Origin: Acidimicrobiia bacterium | GTDB taxonomy: Bacteria > Actinomycetota > Acidimicrobiia > Spongiisociales > Spongiisociaceae | Assembly (NCBI GenBank): GCA_009838635.1 | Contig: VXRE01000057.1 | Span: forward strand, 1-34,750 | DNA length: 34,750 nucleotides | Direction: 5' to 3' | Shown: piece by piece, positions 7,346-15,908 of the stretch | Layout of the letters: each line of letters opens with the position of its first letter | How positions within the stretch are numbered: position 1 is the first letter of the stretch | The notes under the pieces: generated by a model | Told to the model about the DNA's origin: nothing | Databases searched by the model: none | Seen by the model: the letters and a program-made list of their open reading frames with translations, nothing else | Position numbers and translations under genes: made by a program

Positions 7346-8130
7346 CCTACCGGGCGGAGTTCCTCAGGAGGCTCTACTTCCGGCTTCCCGCCATCGGGAT
7401 ATTCGTCGGCGGGCTGATCGTGTGGGAAGGCATGGTCAGGATCTTCGACATCAAGGGCTTCATCCTGCCGGCGCCCACGGCGATCGCCGCCACCTTCGCC
7501 ACCGAGACCTCCGACCTGCTCGCCGCCGGGGCAGGCACGTTCTCCACCGCGCTGGCCGGCCTGCTGCTGGGCGGCTTTGTCGCGGTCTTTACAGCCCTGG
7601 CGGCCGCGCGGTGGCGCTTCGTGCGTGACGGCGCCCTTCCCTTTGCGATCGCGGCCAACTCCACGCCGATCGTGGTGCTGGCGCCGATCGCCAACTCCTG
7701 GTTCGGACTCCGTAGCCCGCTCGGCTCGATCTTCGTCGTCGCGATCCTGGTGTTCTTTCCAGTCATGATCAACCTCGTCCGCGGGCTCCTATCGGTCGAG
7801 GCTTCCGAAATAGAGCTAATGGAGTCCTACGCGGCCGGTCGGCTGGCCACCCTTTGGAAGCTGCAATTCCCGCATGCAACCCCGTACCTGTTCTCCGCGC
7901 TGAAGGTCGCCGCCGCGCTCAGCCTCATCGGCGCCATCGTCAAGGAGTTCTTCGGGGGCTCCCAGGAACGGCTCGGCCAGTACATCACCACCAAGGCGGG
8001 ACTGCTGCAGTTCGAGGAGGCCTGGGCCGCCATCGTGCTGGCTTCCCTGTTCGGCATAGCTCTATACAACATCGTGGTGTTGATCGAGCGGCGGGTCATC
8101 CCCTGGCACGTGTCGGTGCGCAATGCTTGA
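7342..8130 (+). CDS. ABC transporter permease, NitT/TauT type (second subunit)
   Basis: A second permease of 262 residues, paralogous to the first. Its EAA loop is ELMESYAAGRLATLWKLQFPHATPYLFSALKVAAALSLIGAIVKE. Two different permease genes imply a heterodimeric channel, as in transporters annotated as pyrimidine or riboflavin/HMP importers. The start is TTG 7342, overlapping the ATPase stop (TTGA), with GGAGGG four bases upstream. The gene is followed by 222 bases without a gene before the binding-protein gene, containing one weak hairpin. Confidence 0.9.
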   Translation: MTYRAEFLRRLYFRLPAIGIFVGGLIVWEGMVRIFDIKGFILPAPTAIAATFATETSDLLAAGAGTFSTALAGLLLGGFVAVFTALAAARWRFVRDGALPFAIAANSTPIVVLAPIANSWFGLRSPLGSIFVVAILVFFPVMINLVRGLLSVEASEIELMESYAAGRLATLWKLQFPHATPYLFSALKVAAALSLIGAIVKEFFGGSQERLGQYITTKAGLLQFEEAWAAIVLASLFGIALYNIVVLIERRVIPWHVSVRNA

Positions 8131-8140
8131 TCCATGGGCA

Positions 8141-8158
8141 GGCGGGCCGGTAGCCGCC
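8141..8158 (+). terminator. Weak hairpin after permease gene
   Basis: GGCGG and CCGCC form a 5-bp stem around an 8-base loop shortly after the permease stop, without a T-run. It might separate expression of the membrane subunits from the binding protein. No riboswitch fold (for example a TPP element) could be recognised in 8131-8352. Confidence 0.2.
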
Positions 8159-8352
8159 AGATAAATCCCTCTCTGCGGGTAGCGTCGCCTACTACACCAT
8201 CTATCCTTAGTTGTTTCCCCAAAGGCGACTATTCGGAACTCCCGTAGCCGAGTTGCAGCGCATTGGCCCACTCGAGGGAAGGGAGCGGGCTTGTTGCACA
8301 GGCGACGGCAGTTTGCGATACGGGGTACACGAGCAATCTGAAGGGAGCCACA

Positions 8353-9435
8353 ATGAGGAGGCTAGGAGCACTCACCGCGACGCTGGCGGTTCTGGTGTTG
8401 ATCACCGGTGCCTGCGCCGCCGAGGACGATGAGCTGACCCCGATCAACCTGCAGCTGCAGTGGGTGGCCCAGGCGCAGTTCGCCGGCTACTACGCGGCTG
8501 TGGATCAGGGGTTCTACGCCGACGAGGGACTGGACGTGACCATCCTCGAAGGCGCGGTCGAGATCGTCCCCCAGCAGGTCGTAGCGACCGGAGGCGCCGA
8601 GTTCGGTCTGGCGTGGGTTCCCAAGGCCCTGGTGTCCAACGAGGAGGAGGCCGGGCTGGTGAACGTCGGCCAGGTGTTCCAGCGTTCGGGGACGCTGATG
8701 GTGTCGTGGGCCGACTCCGGCATCACCTCTCCGAGCGACTGGGAGGGCAAGATCGTCGGGAACTGGGGTTTCGGCAACGAGTACGAGCTGACCGCCGCCA
8801 TCGAGAAGTTCGGGGTGAACGTGGGTGAACTGGTCGCTCAGAGCTTCGACATGGAGGCCCTGCTCAACCGGGAGATCGACGCCGCCGAGGCGATGATCTA
8901 CAACGAGTACGCCCAGGTGCTGGAAGCGACCAACCCGGACACGGGCGAGCTCTACCAGCCGTCCGACCTCACCGTGATCGACTTCAACGACCCGTCGATC
9001 GCCACGGCGATGCTCCAGGACGCCATCTGGGTCACCGAGGCATACGCCGAGGACAATCCCGACATCGTCGAGGCGTTCCTGCGGGCCAGCTTCCGGGGAT
9101 GGATCCACTGCCGTGACAACCCAGACAGCTGCGTCGACATCGTGCTGGCCGCCGGACCAACCCTGGGACGCAGCCATCAGACCTGGCAGATGAACGAGAT
9201 CAACGGTCTTATCTGGCCGTCACCGCATGGCATCGGCGTCATGGATGCGGCTCTGTGGCAGCAGACCGTCGACGTGGCTACCAGCCAGGGCGTGATCCAG
9301 GGCGTTCCGCCGGCCGGTTCCTACCGGACCGACTTCGCCCAGAACGCGGTGGACGCGCTCGAGGACGACGGACTCGACACGGTCGGCAACAGCTGGCGGC
9401 GGGTCACCGTGGAGCTGAACCCGGGCGGCGAGTAG
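8353..9435 (+). CDS. Thi5/NMT1-type ABC substrate-binding lipoprotein (ThiY-like)
   Basis: A 360-residue extracytoplasmic binding protein. The signal peptide ends at Cys21 (ITGAC). The NMT1/Thi5 fold begins INLQLQWVAQAQFAGYYAAVDQGFYADEGLDVTILEG and continues with AEFGLAWVPKALVSNEEEAGLVNVGQVFQRSGTLMVSWADSGI and SDWEGKIVGNWGFGNEYE, all very characteristic. Family members bind pyrimidine precursors (HMP, formyl-aminopyrimidine) or riboflavin. With the catabolic genes downstream, a pyrimidine-type ligand is the likely inference. The ATG at 8353 has AAGGGAG upstream; the track's longer ORF adds non-signal sequence. Confidence 0.9.
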   Translation: MRRLGALTATLAVLVLITGACAAEDDELTPINLQLQWVAQAQFAGYYAAVDQGFYADEGLDVTILEGAVEIVPQQVVATGGAEFGLAWVPKALVSNEEEAGLVNVGQVFQRSGTLMVSWADSGITSPSDWEGKIVGNWGFGNEYELTAAIEKFGVNVGELVAQSFDMEALLNREIDAAEAMIYNEYAQVLEATNPDTGELYQPSDLTVIDFNDPSIATAMLQDAIWVTEAYAEDNPDIVEAFLRASFRGWIHCRDNPDSCVDIVLAAGPTLGRSHQTWQMNEINGLIWPSPHGIGVMDAALWQQTVDVATSQGVIQGVPPAGSYRTDFAQNAVDALEDDGLDTVGNSWRRVTVELNPGGE

Positions 9436-9445
9436 AGGATCGGAC

Positions 9446-9458
9446 GCCCCAGCGGGGC
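9446..9458 (+). terminator. Short GC hairpin after binding-protein gene
   Basis: GCCCC-AGC-GGGGC lies 11 bases past the stop. It is a stable 5-bp stem with a three-base loop and no T-run. It may be a weak terminator or a 3'-end stabiliser. Confidence 0.3.
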
Positions 9459-9487
9459 AACTCCAAGTAGTAGTCCTGCGGATCGGT

Positions 9488-9536
<49 letters not shown>

Positions 9537-9573
9537 TCCGCGCCACAATGAGGAACAGCGGATAGGAGAGAAA

Positions 9574-10416
9574 ATGGCCAACATCGTTCGGGCAGCGCTC
9601 CTGCAGGCTGCATGGACCGGTGACCGGGAGTCCATGGTCGAGAAAGGCGCCCACTACGCGTACCAGGCCGCCGACCAGGGCGCCCAGGTGATGTGCTTCC
9701 AGGAACTGTTCAACGGGCCCTACTTCTGCCAGGTCCAGGACGACGACCACAAGGACTCCGCCGAGCCCGTGCCCGACGGCCCGAGCACGCAGCGGATGAT
9801 CGAGGTGGCCAAGGAAACGGGAATGGTGCTGGTCGTCCCCCTCTACGAGAAGGAGGACGACGGCTTCCTCTACAACACCGCGGCGGTGATCGACGCGGAC
9901 GGTACGTACCTGGGCAAGTACCGCAAGACCCACATCCCGCACGTCAACGGGTTCTGGGAGAAGTTCTACTTCCGGCCCGGCAATCTGGGTTACCCGGTGT
10001 TCGACACCGCGGTGGGCCGGATCGGCGTGTACATCTGTTACGACCGCCACTTCCCGGAGGGCTGGAGGGCTCTGGGTCTGGCCGGCGCCAAGATCGTGTT
10101 CAACCCGTCCGCTACCAGCCGCGGCCTGTCCATGTACCTGTGGAACCTCGAGCAGCCCGCATCAGCGGTGGCCAACGAGTACTTCGTGGGTGCCATCAAC
10201 AGGGTCGGCAAGGAGCCCTACGGTGACAACGACTTCTACGGCTCCTCGTACTTCGTCGATCCGCGAGGGCAGTTGGTGGGCGAGGCCGGCTCGGACACCG
10301 AGGAGGAGCTCGTGATCAGAGACCTCGAGATGGACCTGATCGACGATGTGCGCAAGATCTGGGCCTTCTACCGAGACCGCCGCCCCGACGCCTACGACCC
10401 CCTCGTCGCCCCCTGA
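9574..10416 (+). CDS. pydC: Beta-ureidopropionase / N-carbamoyl-amino-acid amidohydrolase (nitrilase superfamily)
   Basis: A 280-residue carbon-nitrogen hydrolase with the complete Glu-Lys-Cys triad: Glu44 in FQELF, Lys118 in YRKTHIPH and Cys155 in ICYDRHFPE. Close sequence features (FNGPYFC, FWEKFYFRPGN, INRVGKEPYGDNDFYGSSYFVDPRG) fit bacterial N-carbamoyl-beta-alanine amidohydrolases. It would hydrolyse N-carbamoyl-beta-alanine or N-carbamoyl-beta-aminoisobutyrate to the beta-amino acid, CO2 and NH3 in the cytoplasm, the third step of reductive pyrimidine breakdown. The start has a good AGGAGAG site. The product of the neighbouring dihydropyrimidinase is its expected substrate. Related N-carbamoyl-putrescine or D-carbamoylase activities cannot be fully excluded. 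Confidence 0.88.
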   Translation: MANIVRAALLQAAWTGDRESMVEKGAHYAYQAADQGAQVMCFQELFNGPYFCQVQDDDHKDSAEPVPDGPSTQRMIEVAKETGMVLVVPLYEKEDDGFLYNTAAVIDADGTYLGKYRKTHIPHVNGFWEKFYFRPGNLGYPVFDTAVGRIGVYICYDRHFPEGWRALGLAGAKIVFNPSATSRGLSMYLWNLEQPASAVANEYFVGAINRVGKEPYGDNDFYGSSYFVDPRGQLVGEAGSDTEEELVIRDLEMDLIDDVRKIWAFYRDRRPDAYDPLVAP

Positions 10417-10495
10417 GGGTCAAGTCTCAGCCAGAGTTTTTCACAAATATATGGTTGTTTCAGCTGATTACAGTCTGTTTATGTCACACCCATGG

Positions 10496-10501
10496 TATAG
10501 T
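10496..10501 (+). promoter_or_regulatory. -10 box of HNH gene in an AT-rich patch
   Basis: TATAGT sits 10 bases before ATG 10512, leaving an untranslated leader of only a few bases. It lies in a clearly AT-rich stretch (about 10436-10520) unlike its surroundings. No good -35 is seen at 16-18 bases. Confidence 0.5.
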
Positions 10502-10511
10502 ATGCGAACAT

Positions 10512-11879
10512 ATGTACGGATATCTACTTGACTACCCGGAACAGGAAACGGTCCAAACCCGTGTCCGAAACTACCTTGACGGTGAACGGTCGGAGTTCGA
10601 CGCGCTGGTCATGACGGCGTACCAGAAGGAGCGGCAGCGGGTCTACGACCGGGCCGCCCACATGGCTCAGAGTGTGGGTTACGTGGATGGGGACGTCGAG
10701 GACGCCCAGGCCGAAGCCGCGCTGGTCCGGGCCGAAGCGCAGGCCAGCCGGGCGCGTGGTGACCAGCTCGGATGGCTCAGGCACATGCTGCGGCGGGGTG
10801 CCGTCGCCCGGTTCGGGTACCGCAACCCCGTAGAGATGGTCGCATCCAGGCTCGACATCGACCGTCCGGCAGCCCGCGACCTCGTGTACCTCGCCGAGCG
10901 CCTGGGGGACCAGCAGACTGAGAGTATCCGTCAGGGGGCCGTCTCCTATGTGAGGGTTCTGGCGGAGACCCGCCTGGCCGAGGCGGGCGCATCGGCAGAG
11001 GTGATCGAACGCAGCCGGGACATGGACCTCGAAGCGGTCAAGCGGCTTCTCCAGGGCTATCGCAGGGTGAGCCGTACTGACGAGCGACAACTGTTCGAGG
11101 GCCAGCACGTGAGCTTCCAGCCGTCACTCGATGGCGGCCACGTACAACTGAAAGGGAGGCTCGGGCCACTGGAAGCCGAAGTATGCCGCCAGGGTCTCGA
11201 CTGCCGTGGAGAAAGGCTGGTGCCCGCGGGTGAGGCCCGTCCCGGGGCCGGACAGAGGAGAGCATTGGCGCTCACCACCCTGTGCCAGGACGAGTTGGAC
11301 CGGAAACCCGAACCGGCCCGCACGACCGCGGAGAAGATCCGGGCAGCCCGTGGCCGGCGCGAACCCGCCCTCATGATGGTCGCCGACCAGGGATTGGCCG
11401 ATGCGTCGGGAAACGAACAGGGGGTGGCCATCCTGGGCGGAGCCAGGGTAGGACCCGACACCGTGGACCTCATCCAGTGCGCGGGCCGTACTGAAGTCGT
11501 CACCGTCGCAGGCCAGAGCATCGTCCACCACGGGTCGACCGGTTCGATACGACCGTCCCTGCGCAGGGCTGTCCTAGCCCGCGACGACGGCTGCACCATC
11601 GACGGTTGCAGCTCGACCTACCGCCTCGAGGTTCATCACATCATTCCGACATCCAAGGGCGGTGACCACACCCCCGAGAACCTGACCACCTTGTGTTGGT
11701 GGCACCATCATGTGGCCGTACACCGCCGAGGCATGCGCATCGACCCCCAATCACCTCCCCGGCGGCGGCGCCTGCTACCGCCAAACCGGATCTGCGGCTA
11801 CCGACTACCGGAGCCCGACCCACACACCTTGGCGGTGTTACGCGCCCTTCGAGCACCCACCAACCGAGCCCCTCCCTAA
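10512..11879 (+). CDS. DUF222 / 13E12-repeat HNH endonuclease domain protein
   Basis: A protein of about 455 residues. The helical N-terminal part has DUF222-like features (a long Ala/Arg/Glu-rich region, GAVSYVRVLAETRLAEAGASAEVIERSRDMDLEAVKRLL). A C-terminal HNH nuclease module reads RRAVLARDDGCTIDGCSSTYRLEVHHIIPTSKGGDHTPENLTTLCWWHHHVAVHRRG, with HH, the Asn/His metal site and two zinc-binding Cys. These proteins are abundant in actinobacteria, often with repetitive or mobile associations, and their role is unknown. I start at ATG 10512, just after a -10 box; the 19 extra residues of the track ORF come from the promoter. It interrupts the pyrimidine-catabolism genes and is probably an insertion. 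Confidence 0.85.
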   Translation: MYGYLLDYPEQETVQTRVRNYLDGERSEFDALVMTAYQKERQRVYDRAAHMAQSVGYVDGDVEDAQAEAALVRAEAQASRARGDQLGWLRHMLRRGAVARFGYRNPVEMVASRLDIDRPAARDLVYLAERLGDQQTESIRQGAVSYVRVLAETRLAEAGASAEVIERSRDMDLEAVKRLLQGYRRVSRTDERQLFEGQHVSFQPSLDGGHVQLKGRLGPLEAEVCRQGLDCRGERLVPAGEARPGAGQRRALALTTLCQDELDRKPEPARTTAEKIRAARGRREPALMMVADQGLADASGNEQGVAILGGARVGPDTVDLIQCAGRTEVVTVAGQSIVHHGSTGSIRPSLRRAVLARDDGCTIDGCSSTYRLEVHHIIPTSKGGDHTPENLTTLCWWHHHVAVHRRGMRIDPQSPPRRRRLLPPNRICGYRLPEPDPHTLAVLRALRAPTNRAPP

Positions 11880-11945
11880 CCTGCCTGACCACCAAGCCGG
11901 GCACGATGGTCCCGCACTTACCTCGGAGTTGTCGGATCCACCCGC

Positions 11946-12917
11946 CTAGATGAGGCGCTCCACGTATGGCATGAGCGTGTCGTGGAATCTGTGGGCGGCG
12001 TCTACCAGAGCTTCGTAACCGGCCTGTCGCTCAACCGCGGGCGTGCGGTATCCACATGCTCTCTCGGGTTCCCAATAAATGCGGTTCACCCGGTGAGCCG
12101 GATTCTTGATCCACTCCAACTCACTACCGAGAGTCTCGTGGATCGCCTCACGGTCCTCGAGTAGTGAGTTGAACAATTCGTCGTTCTTGTCGCCGTCATT
12201 CGAGTCTACGCGGAGTTCGACCCGACATAAGGTCATGGTGACCACGAATTGGAACGTGAACGGTCCTCTGCTCACAATCGTCGCCCAATTGTCACGAGAC
12301 ACTCGAGGTGTGGGCAAGCTTCCCTCCGTGGCCATCGCGTCCCCGAGGCCCGACCAGAAACCCTTGCGTTGCTCGTAGCGGGTTCGGTCCGCGTCCGACG
12401 TAGACTTGGCTCCGGTCGCCGTCTCCGACTTCCACTCGTTCGGACCTGCAACCAGGCGGAAGCGGAACCCGGGGACCGAGTCGCCTATCCGACCTGCCTC
12501 GATCGCGACCAAGAACAGGCGGATCCCATCGGACCCATAGGCTTCCGAGTAGCGGTTCCACTCGTCCGCCACCGCGACGAACTCATCCCGGTGAGACTCG
12601 GCAACAACTATCACGGCCCGGCACTCGAGGCCCACTGCGTAGGCGAGGGCGCGGGTTAGGTGATCGTGGTCGGCCTCGCCGTACTGGTTCTCGACCGCCC
12701 AGTTCCGGCCGTCGGCGTCCTTCGCGAGGATGTCCAGTCGGCGCCCTCCCGGCACGTCTACCTCGGTGCTGTCCAACTCCAGTTCGCCGATCTCGAGGTG
12801 CTCGGAGAGAGCCTCCAGGTTGTCAGCAAGCCAGGGCGTGAAGTCCTTTGCTTCGCCCGGCCACACCTCGCGGATGTCGATCAGCTTGAACTCCTGGGGC
12901 AAATTCGGTCCCGTCAT
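11946..12917 (-). CDS. DUF4268 protein, PD-(D/E)XK nuclease-like
   Basis: A 323-residue protein. The N-terminal nuclease-like core reads GGRRLDILAKDADGRNWAVENQYGEADHDHLTRALAYAVGLECRAVIVVAESHRDEF. Its Asp and Glu-x-Gln pattern corresponds to the degenerate PD-(D/E)XK site of DUF4268 proteins. It is followed by IRLFLVAIEAGRIGDSVPGFRFRLVAGPNEW and the C-terminal DUF4268 region (YWEPERACGY). Such proteins often sit near restriction or defence genes, but function is unproven. ATG 12917 is preferred over the upstream TTG 12983. It converges on the HNH gene and is divergent from the aminotransferase. With the HNH gene it forms a two-gene nuclease island inside the catabolic cluster. Confidence 0.8.
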   Translation of the reverse strand: MTGPNLPQEFKLIDIREVWPGEAKDFTPWLADNLEALSEHLEIGELELDSTEVDVPGGRRLDILAKDADGRNWAVENQYGEADHDHLTRALAYAVGLECRAVIVVAESHRDEFVAVADEWNRYSEAYGSDGIRLFLVAIEAGRIGDSVPGFRFRLVAGPNEWKSETATGAKSTSDADRTRYEQRKGFWSGLGDAMATEGSLPTPRVSRDNWATIVSRGPFTFQFVVTMTLCRVELRVDSNDGDKNDELFNSLLEDREAIHETLGSELEWIKNPAHRVNRIYWEPERACGYRTPAVERQAGYEALVDAAHRFHDTLMPYVERLI

Positions 12918-13049
12918 GCTGGTCAATCTACCTCGCACCACATCCGGTGGACGAACGCTCACACTCCAAGCAGCCTCCACCAACTACATCCTCAATGGTC
13001 GGCTAGCAGGCACAACTCGGCTTCGTGACGGAGCCAGCGGGTTATCCTG

Positions 13050-14372
13050 ATGCCGTCGACGACACGGGGGTCAACTGTGGGCATTCATGCCGACCTGCTA
13101 GAGCGCCACCGGGCGGTGATACCCCCCTGGGTCGGCCTGTACTACGACGAGCCGATCTCGCTGGTGGACGGGGAGGGTCGGCACGTGGTCGACGCCGAAG
13201 GGAACCGCTACCTGGACTTCTTCGGGGGGATCCTGGTGACGATCGCGGGCCACCGGGTCCCTCGCGTGGTCGAGGCGATCAAAGCACAGGCGGACCGGAT
13301 GCTTCACTCATCCACCCTGTACCTGATGGAGTCCCACATCGCCCTGGCCGAGCAGATCGCGGAGCTGTCGGGCATTCCGGACGCCAAGGTGTTCTTCGCC
13401 AACTCGGGTACCGAGGCCAACGACACCGCCCTGATGCTGGCCACCCAGTACCGCCGCTCCAACCAGGTCCTTGCCGTGCGGGGCAGCTACCACGGCAAGT
13501 CCCACAGCGCCATCGCCGTCACCGGCAACGCCGCCTGGTCGGGCACCACCTTCAGCCCTTTCCAGGTGACGTACGTGCACGGCGGCTACAAGCTCCGCTC
13601 CCCGTTCGGTCACCTGCCGGACGACCAGTTCATCGCCCGGTGCGTCGACGATCTCCGCGACCTGCTCGACATCGCCACGGCCGGCAACGTGGCCGCCATG
13701 ATCGCCGAGCCCATCCAGGGTGTCGGGGGCTTCATAACCCCGCCCGACGGGCTGTTCGGGGCTATGAAAGAGGTGCTCGACGAGCATGGGATCCTGTTCA
13801 TCTCCGACGAGGTCCAGACCGGCTGGGGTCGCACCGGCGAGAACTTCTGGGGGTACGAGGCACACGGCATCGTCCCGGACCTGCTCACCTTCGCCAAGGG
13901 GTTGGGCAACGGCATGGCAATCGGAGGCGTGGTCGGGCGGAAGGAGATCATCGATTGCTACCCGGCCAACGCGATCTCGACCTTCGGGGGCAACCCGATG
14001 GCGACCACGGCCGGCCTTGCCACGCTCGAGGTCCTGGTGGAGGAGGACCTCCAGTCGAACTCCTACAAGGTGGGCGCCCAACTCAGGAACGGGCTCGATC
14101 ACCTCGCCATGGAGACCGAGCAGATAACCGAGGTCCGGGGCAAGGGCCTGATGCTGGGCGTGGAACTGTCCGATCCCGGCACCGGCAAGCCCGACGCCGC
14201 GCTGACCGGAGCCATCATGGAGGAGGCCAAGGCCGAGGGGCTCCTGATCGGCAAGGGCGGGCTGTACGGGAACGTGCTGCGCATAGCCCCGCCGTTGTCC
14301 ATCACCGAGGGGGAGTGCGACGAGGGCCTGGCGATGCTCGATGCCGCCGTCCGCCGGGCAACCGGCGCCTGA
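13050..14372 (+). CDS. Class III aminotransferase, beta-alanine / beta-aminoisobutyrate transaminase-like (AGXT2 type)
   Basis: A PLP fold-type I omega-aminotransferase of 440 residues. Visible motifs are LDFFGGILVTIAGHRVP, ANSGTEANDTALMLA, GSYHGKSHSA, IAEPIQGVGGFITPPDG, FISDEVQTGWGRTG and the PLP-binding Lys283 in TFAKGLGNGMAIGG. The similarity is to AGXT2-type enzymes, which move the amino group of beta-alanine or 3-aminoisobutyrate to pyruvate or glyoxylate. Here it would convert beta-ureidopropionase products to malonate or methylmalonate semialdehyde. The start may be ATG 13050 or GTG 13077, the latter with GGGGG about six bases upstream. The dihydropyrimidinase gene follows after 30 bases. 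The exact donor and acceptor are inferred from context. Confidence 0.87.
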   Translation: MPSTTRGSTVGIHADLLERHRAVIPPWVGLYYDEPISLVDGEGRHVVDAEGNRYLDFFGGILVTIAGHRVPRVVEAIKAQADRMLHSSTLYLMESHIALAEQIAELSGIPDAKVFFANSGTEANDTALMLATQYRRSNQVLAVRGSYHGKSHSAIAVTGNAAWSGTTFSPFQVTYVHGGYKLRSPFGHLPDDQFIARCVDDLRDLLDIATAGNVAAMIAEPIQGVGGFITPPDGLFGAMKEVLDEHGILFISDEVQTGWGRTGENFWGYEAHGIVPDLLTFAKGLGNGMAIGGVVGRKEIIDCYPANAISTFGGNPMATTAGLATLEVLVEEDLQSNSYKVGAQLRNGLDHLAMETEQITEVRGKGLMLGVELSDPGTGKPDAALTGAIMEEAKAEGLLIGKGGLYGNVLRIAPPLSITEGECDEGLAMLDAAVRRATGA

Positions 14373-14402
14373 CAGCCGAGACAATCCAATCGGAGGGAAG
14401 CC

Positions 14403-15824
14403 ATGGGAACTGCACTCATCAAGAACGGCACCGTCGTCACCGCCACCGAGACCATGCAGGCCGACGTGTTCATCCAGGGCACGCAGGTGGTCGCCATCGT
14501 CGCGTCCGGCGGGATCGACCTGGGCCTGGTGGCGGACCGCACCATTGACGCCTCAGGAAAGCTGGTCATACCGGGCGGCATCGACGTGCACACCCACATG
14601 GAACTGCCGTTCGGGGGGACTTTCGCCGCCGACACCTTCGAGACGGGAAGCCGGGCCGCCGCCTGGGGAGGCACTACCACCATCGTCGACTTTGCCGTCC
14701 AGACCAAGGGCGAGTACGCCATGGACGGCTTCGAGCGCTGGATGGCCAAGGCCGAGGGCGAGTGCGCCATCGACTACGGCTTCCACATGATCACCGGGGA
14801 CATCAACGAGCAGACCCTCAAGGAGATGGACATGCTGGTGGACGAGGGCGTGACCTCGTTCAAGATGTTCATGGCCTACCCGGGCGTCTTCTACTCCGAC
14901 GACGGCGAGATCGTCATGGCCATGCAGAAGGCCGCCGAGAACGGATCGATGATCGCAATGCACGCCGAGAACGGCATCGCCATCGACGTGTTCGTGAACC
15001 AGGCGCTGCAGCGCGGCGAGACCGATCCGATCCATCACGGAATCGTGCGCAAGTCGGTGCTGGAAGGCGAGGCGACCCACCGTGCCATCCGGCTGGCCGA
15101 GGTCACGGACGCTCCGGTCTACTTCGTCCACCTATCGGCTCTCGAAGCCCTCGAGCAGGTCACCCTGGCCCGGGACGAGGGGCGGAACGTGTTCGCGGAG
15201 ACCTGCCCGCAGTACCTGCTGCTGGATCTGGACAACCTCGGAGGGGGCTTCGAGGGCGCCAAGTACGTGTGCTCACCGCCGCTACGCGACCGGGCGGCGG
15301 GACACCAGGAGCGGCTGTGGCGGGGCCTCCAGACCGACGACCTCCAGGTGGTGTCGACCGACCACTGCCCCTTCTGCATGGGCGACCACCACACGTTCGG
15401 AACCCAGAAGCAGCTCGGGCGGGACAACTTCGCGGCGATCCCCAACGGGATGCCCGGCGTCGAGAACCGGATGGAGCTGATCTTCGACGCTGGCGTCGCG
15501 GGCGGGCGCATCAACGCCAACCGGTTCGTGGAGATCACCGCCACCACGCCGGCCAAGATGTTCGGCCTGTTCCCGAAGAAGGGCACCATCGCGCCCGGGA
15601 GCGATGCCGACATCGTGATCCTCGACCCGGACCGCACCCACACGATCTCGGTGGATACCCACCACATGGACGTCGACTACTCGGCCTACGAAGGCCGGGA
15701 GATCACCGGCAAGGTCGAGACGGTCATGTCGAAGGGCAAGGTCATCATCGAGGACGGCCGGTATCACGGGCGCAAGGGCGACGGGGAGTACCTGCGGCGC
15801 GGCACGACCATGATGCTGCGCTAG
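14403..15824 (+). CDS. hydA: Dihydropyrimidinase / D-hydantoinase
   Basis: A cyclic amidohydrolase of 473 residues with a complete binuclear metal site: His63 and His65 (GGIDVHTHMELPFGG), carboxylated Lys154 (TSFKMFMAYPG), His187 (IAMHAENG), His243 (FVHLSAL) and Asp320 (STDHCPF). It opens 5,6-dihydrouracil or dihydrothymine to the N-carbamoyl beta-amino acid, the second step of the reductive pyrimidine pathway, and such enzymes often also open hydantoins. The length is normal for the family. CGGAGGGAAG precedes the ATG. The gene sits between the aminotransferase and the semialdehyde dehydrogenase in one transcriptional direction, which favours a pyrimidine rather than a hydantoin role. Confidence 0.93.
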   Translation: MGTALIKNGTVVTATETMQADVFIQGTQVVAIVASGGIDLGLVADRTIDASGKLVIPGGIDVHTHMELPFGGTFAADTFETGSRAAAWGGTTTIVDFAVQTKGEYAMDGFERWMAKAEGECAIDYGFHMITGDINEQTLKEMDMLVDEGVTSFKMFMAYPGVFYSDDGEIVMAMQKAAENGSMIAMHAENGIAIDVFVNQALQRGETDPIHHGIVRKSVLEGEATHRAIRLAEVTDAPVYFVHLSALEALEQVTLARDEGRNVFAETCPQYLLLDLDNLGGGFEGAKYVCSPPLRDRAAGHQERLWRGLQTDDLQVVSTDHCPFCMGDHHTFGTQKQLGRDNFAAIPNGMPGVENRMELIFDAGVAGGRINANRFVEITATTPAKMFGLFPKKGTIAPGSDADIVILDPDRTHTISVDTHHMDVDYSAYEGREITGKVETVMSKGKVIIEDGRYHGRKGDGEYLRRGTTMMLR

Positions 15825-15908
15825 AGGGTCTCCGGGGCCCGAAGGGCAGCACCGAGGCGAGCGCTACGGCAGAGTAAGTCAAGGACCTACGGCACGAGGA
15901 CGAGGGCG

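Noticed and set aside
8131-8352. TPP-type riboswitch upstream of the Thi5-like binding protein gene
   Set aside because: The conserved CUGAGA and ACCUGAUC boxes are absent; no alternative riboswitch could be recognised.
13025-14548. 507-codon plus-strand ORF overlapping the aminotransferase
   Set aside because: Arg/Gly/Pro-rich low-complexity translation typical of a GC-rich shadow frame; the aminotransferase in the other frame has full family motifs.
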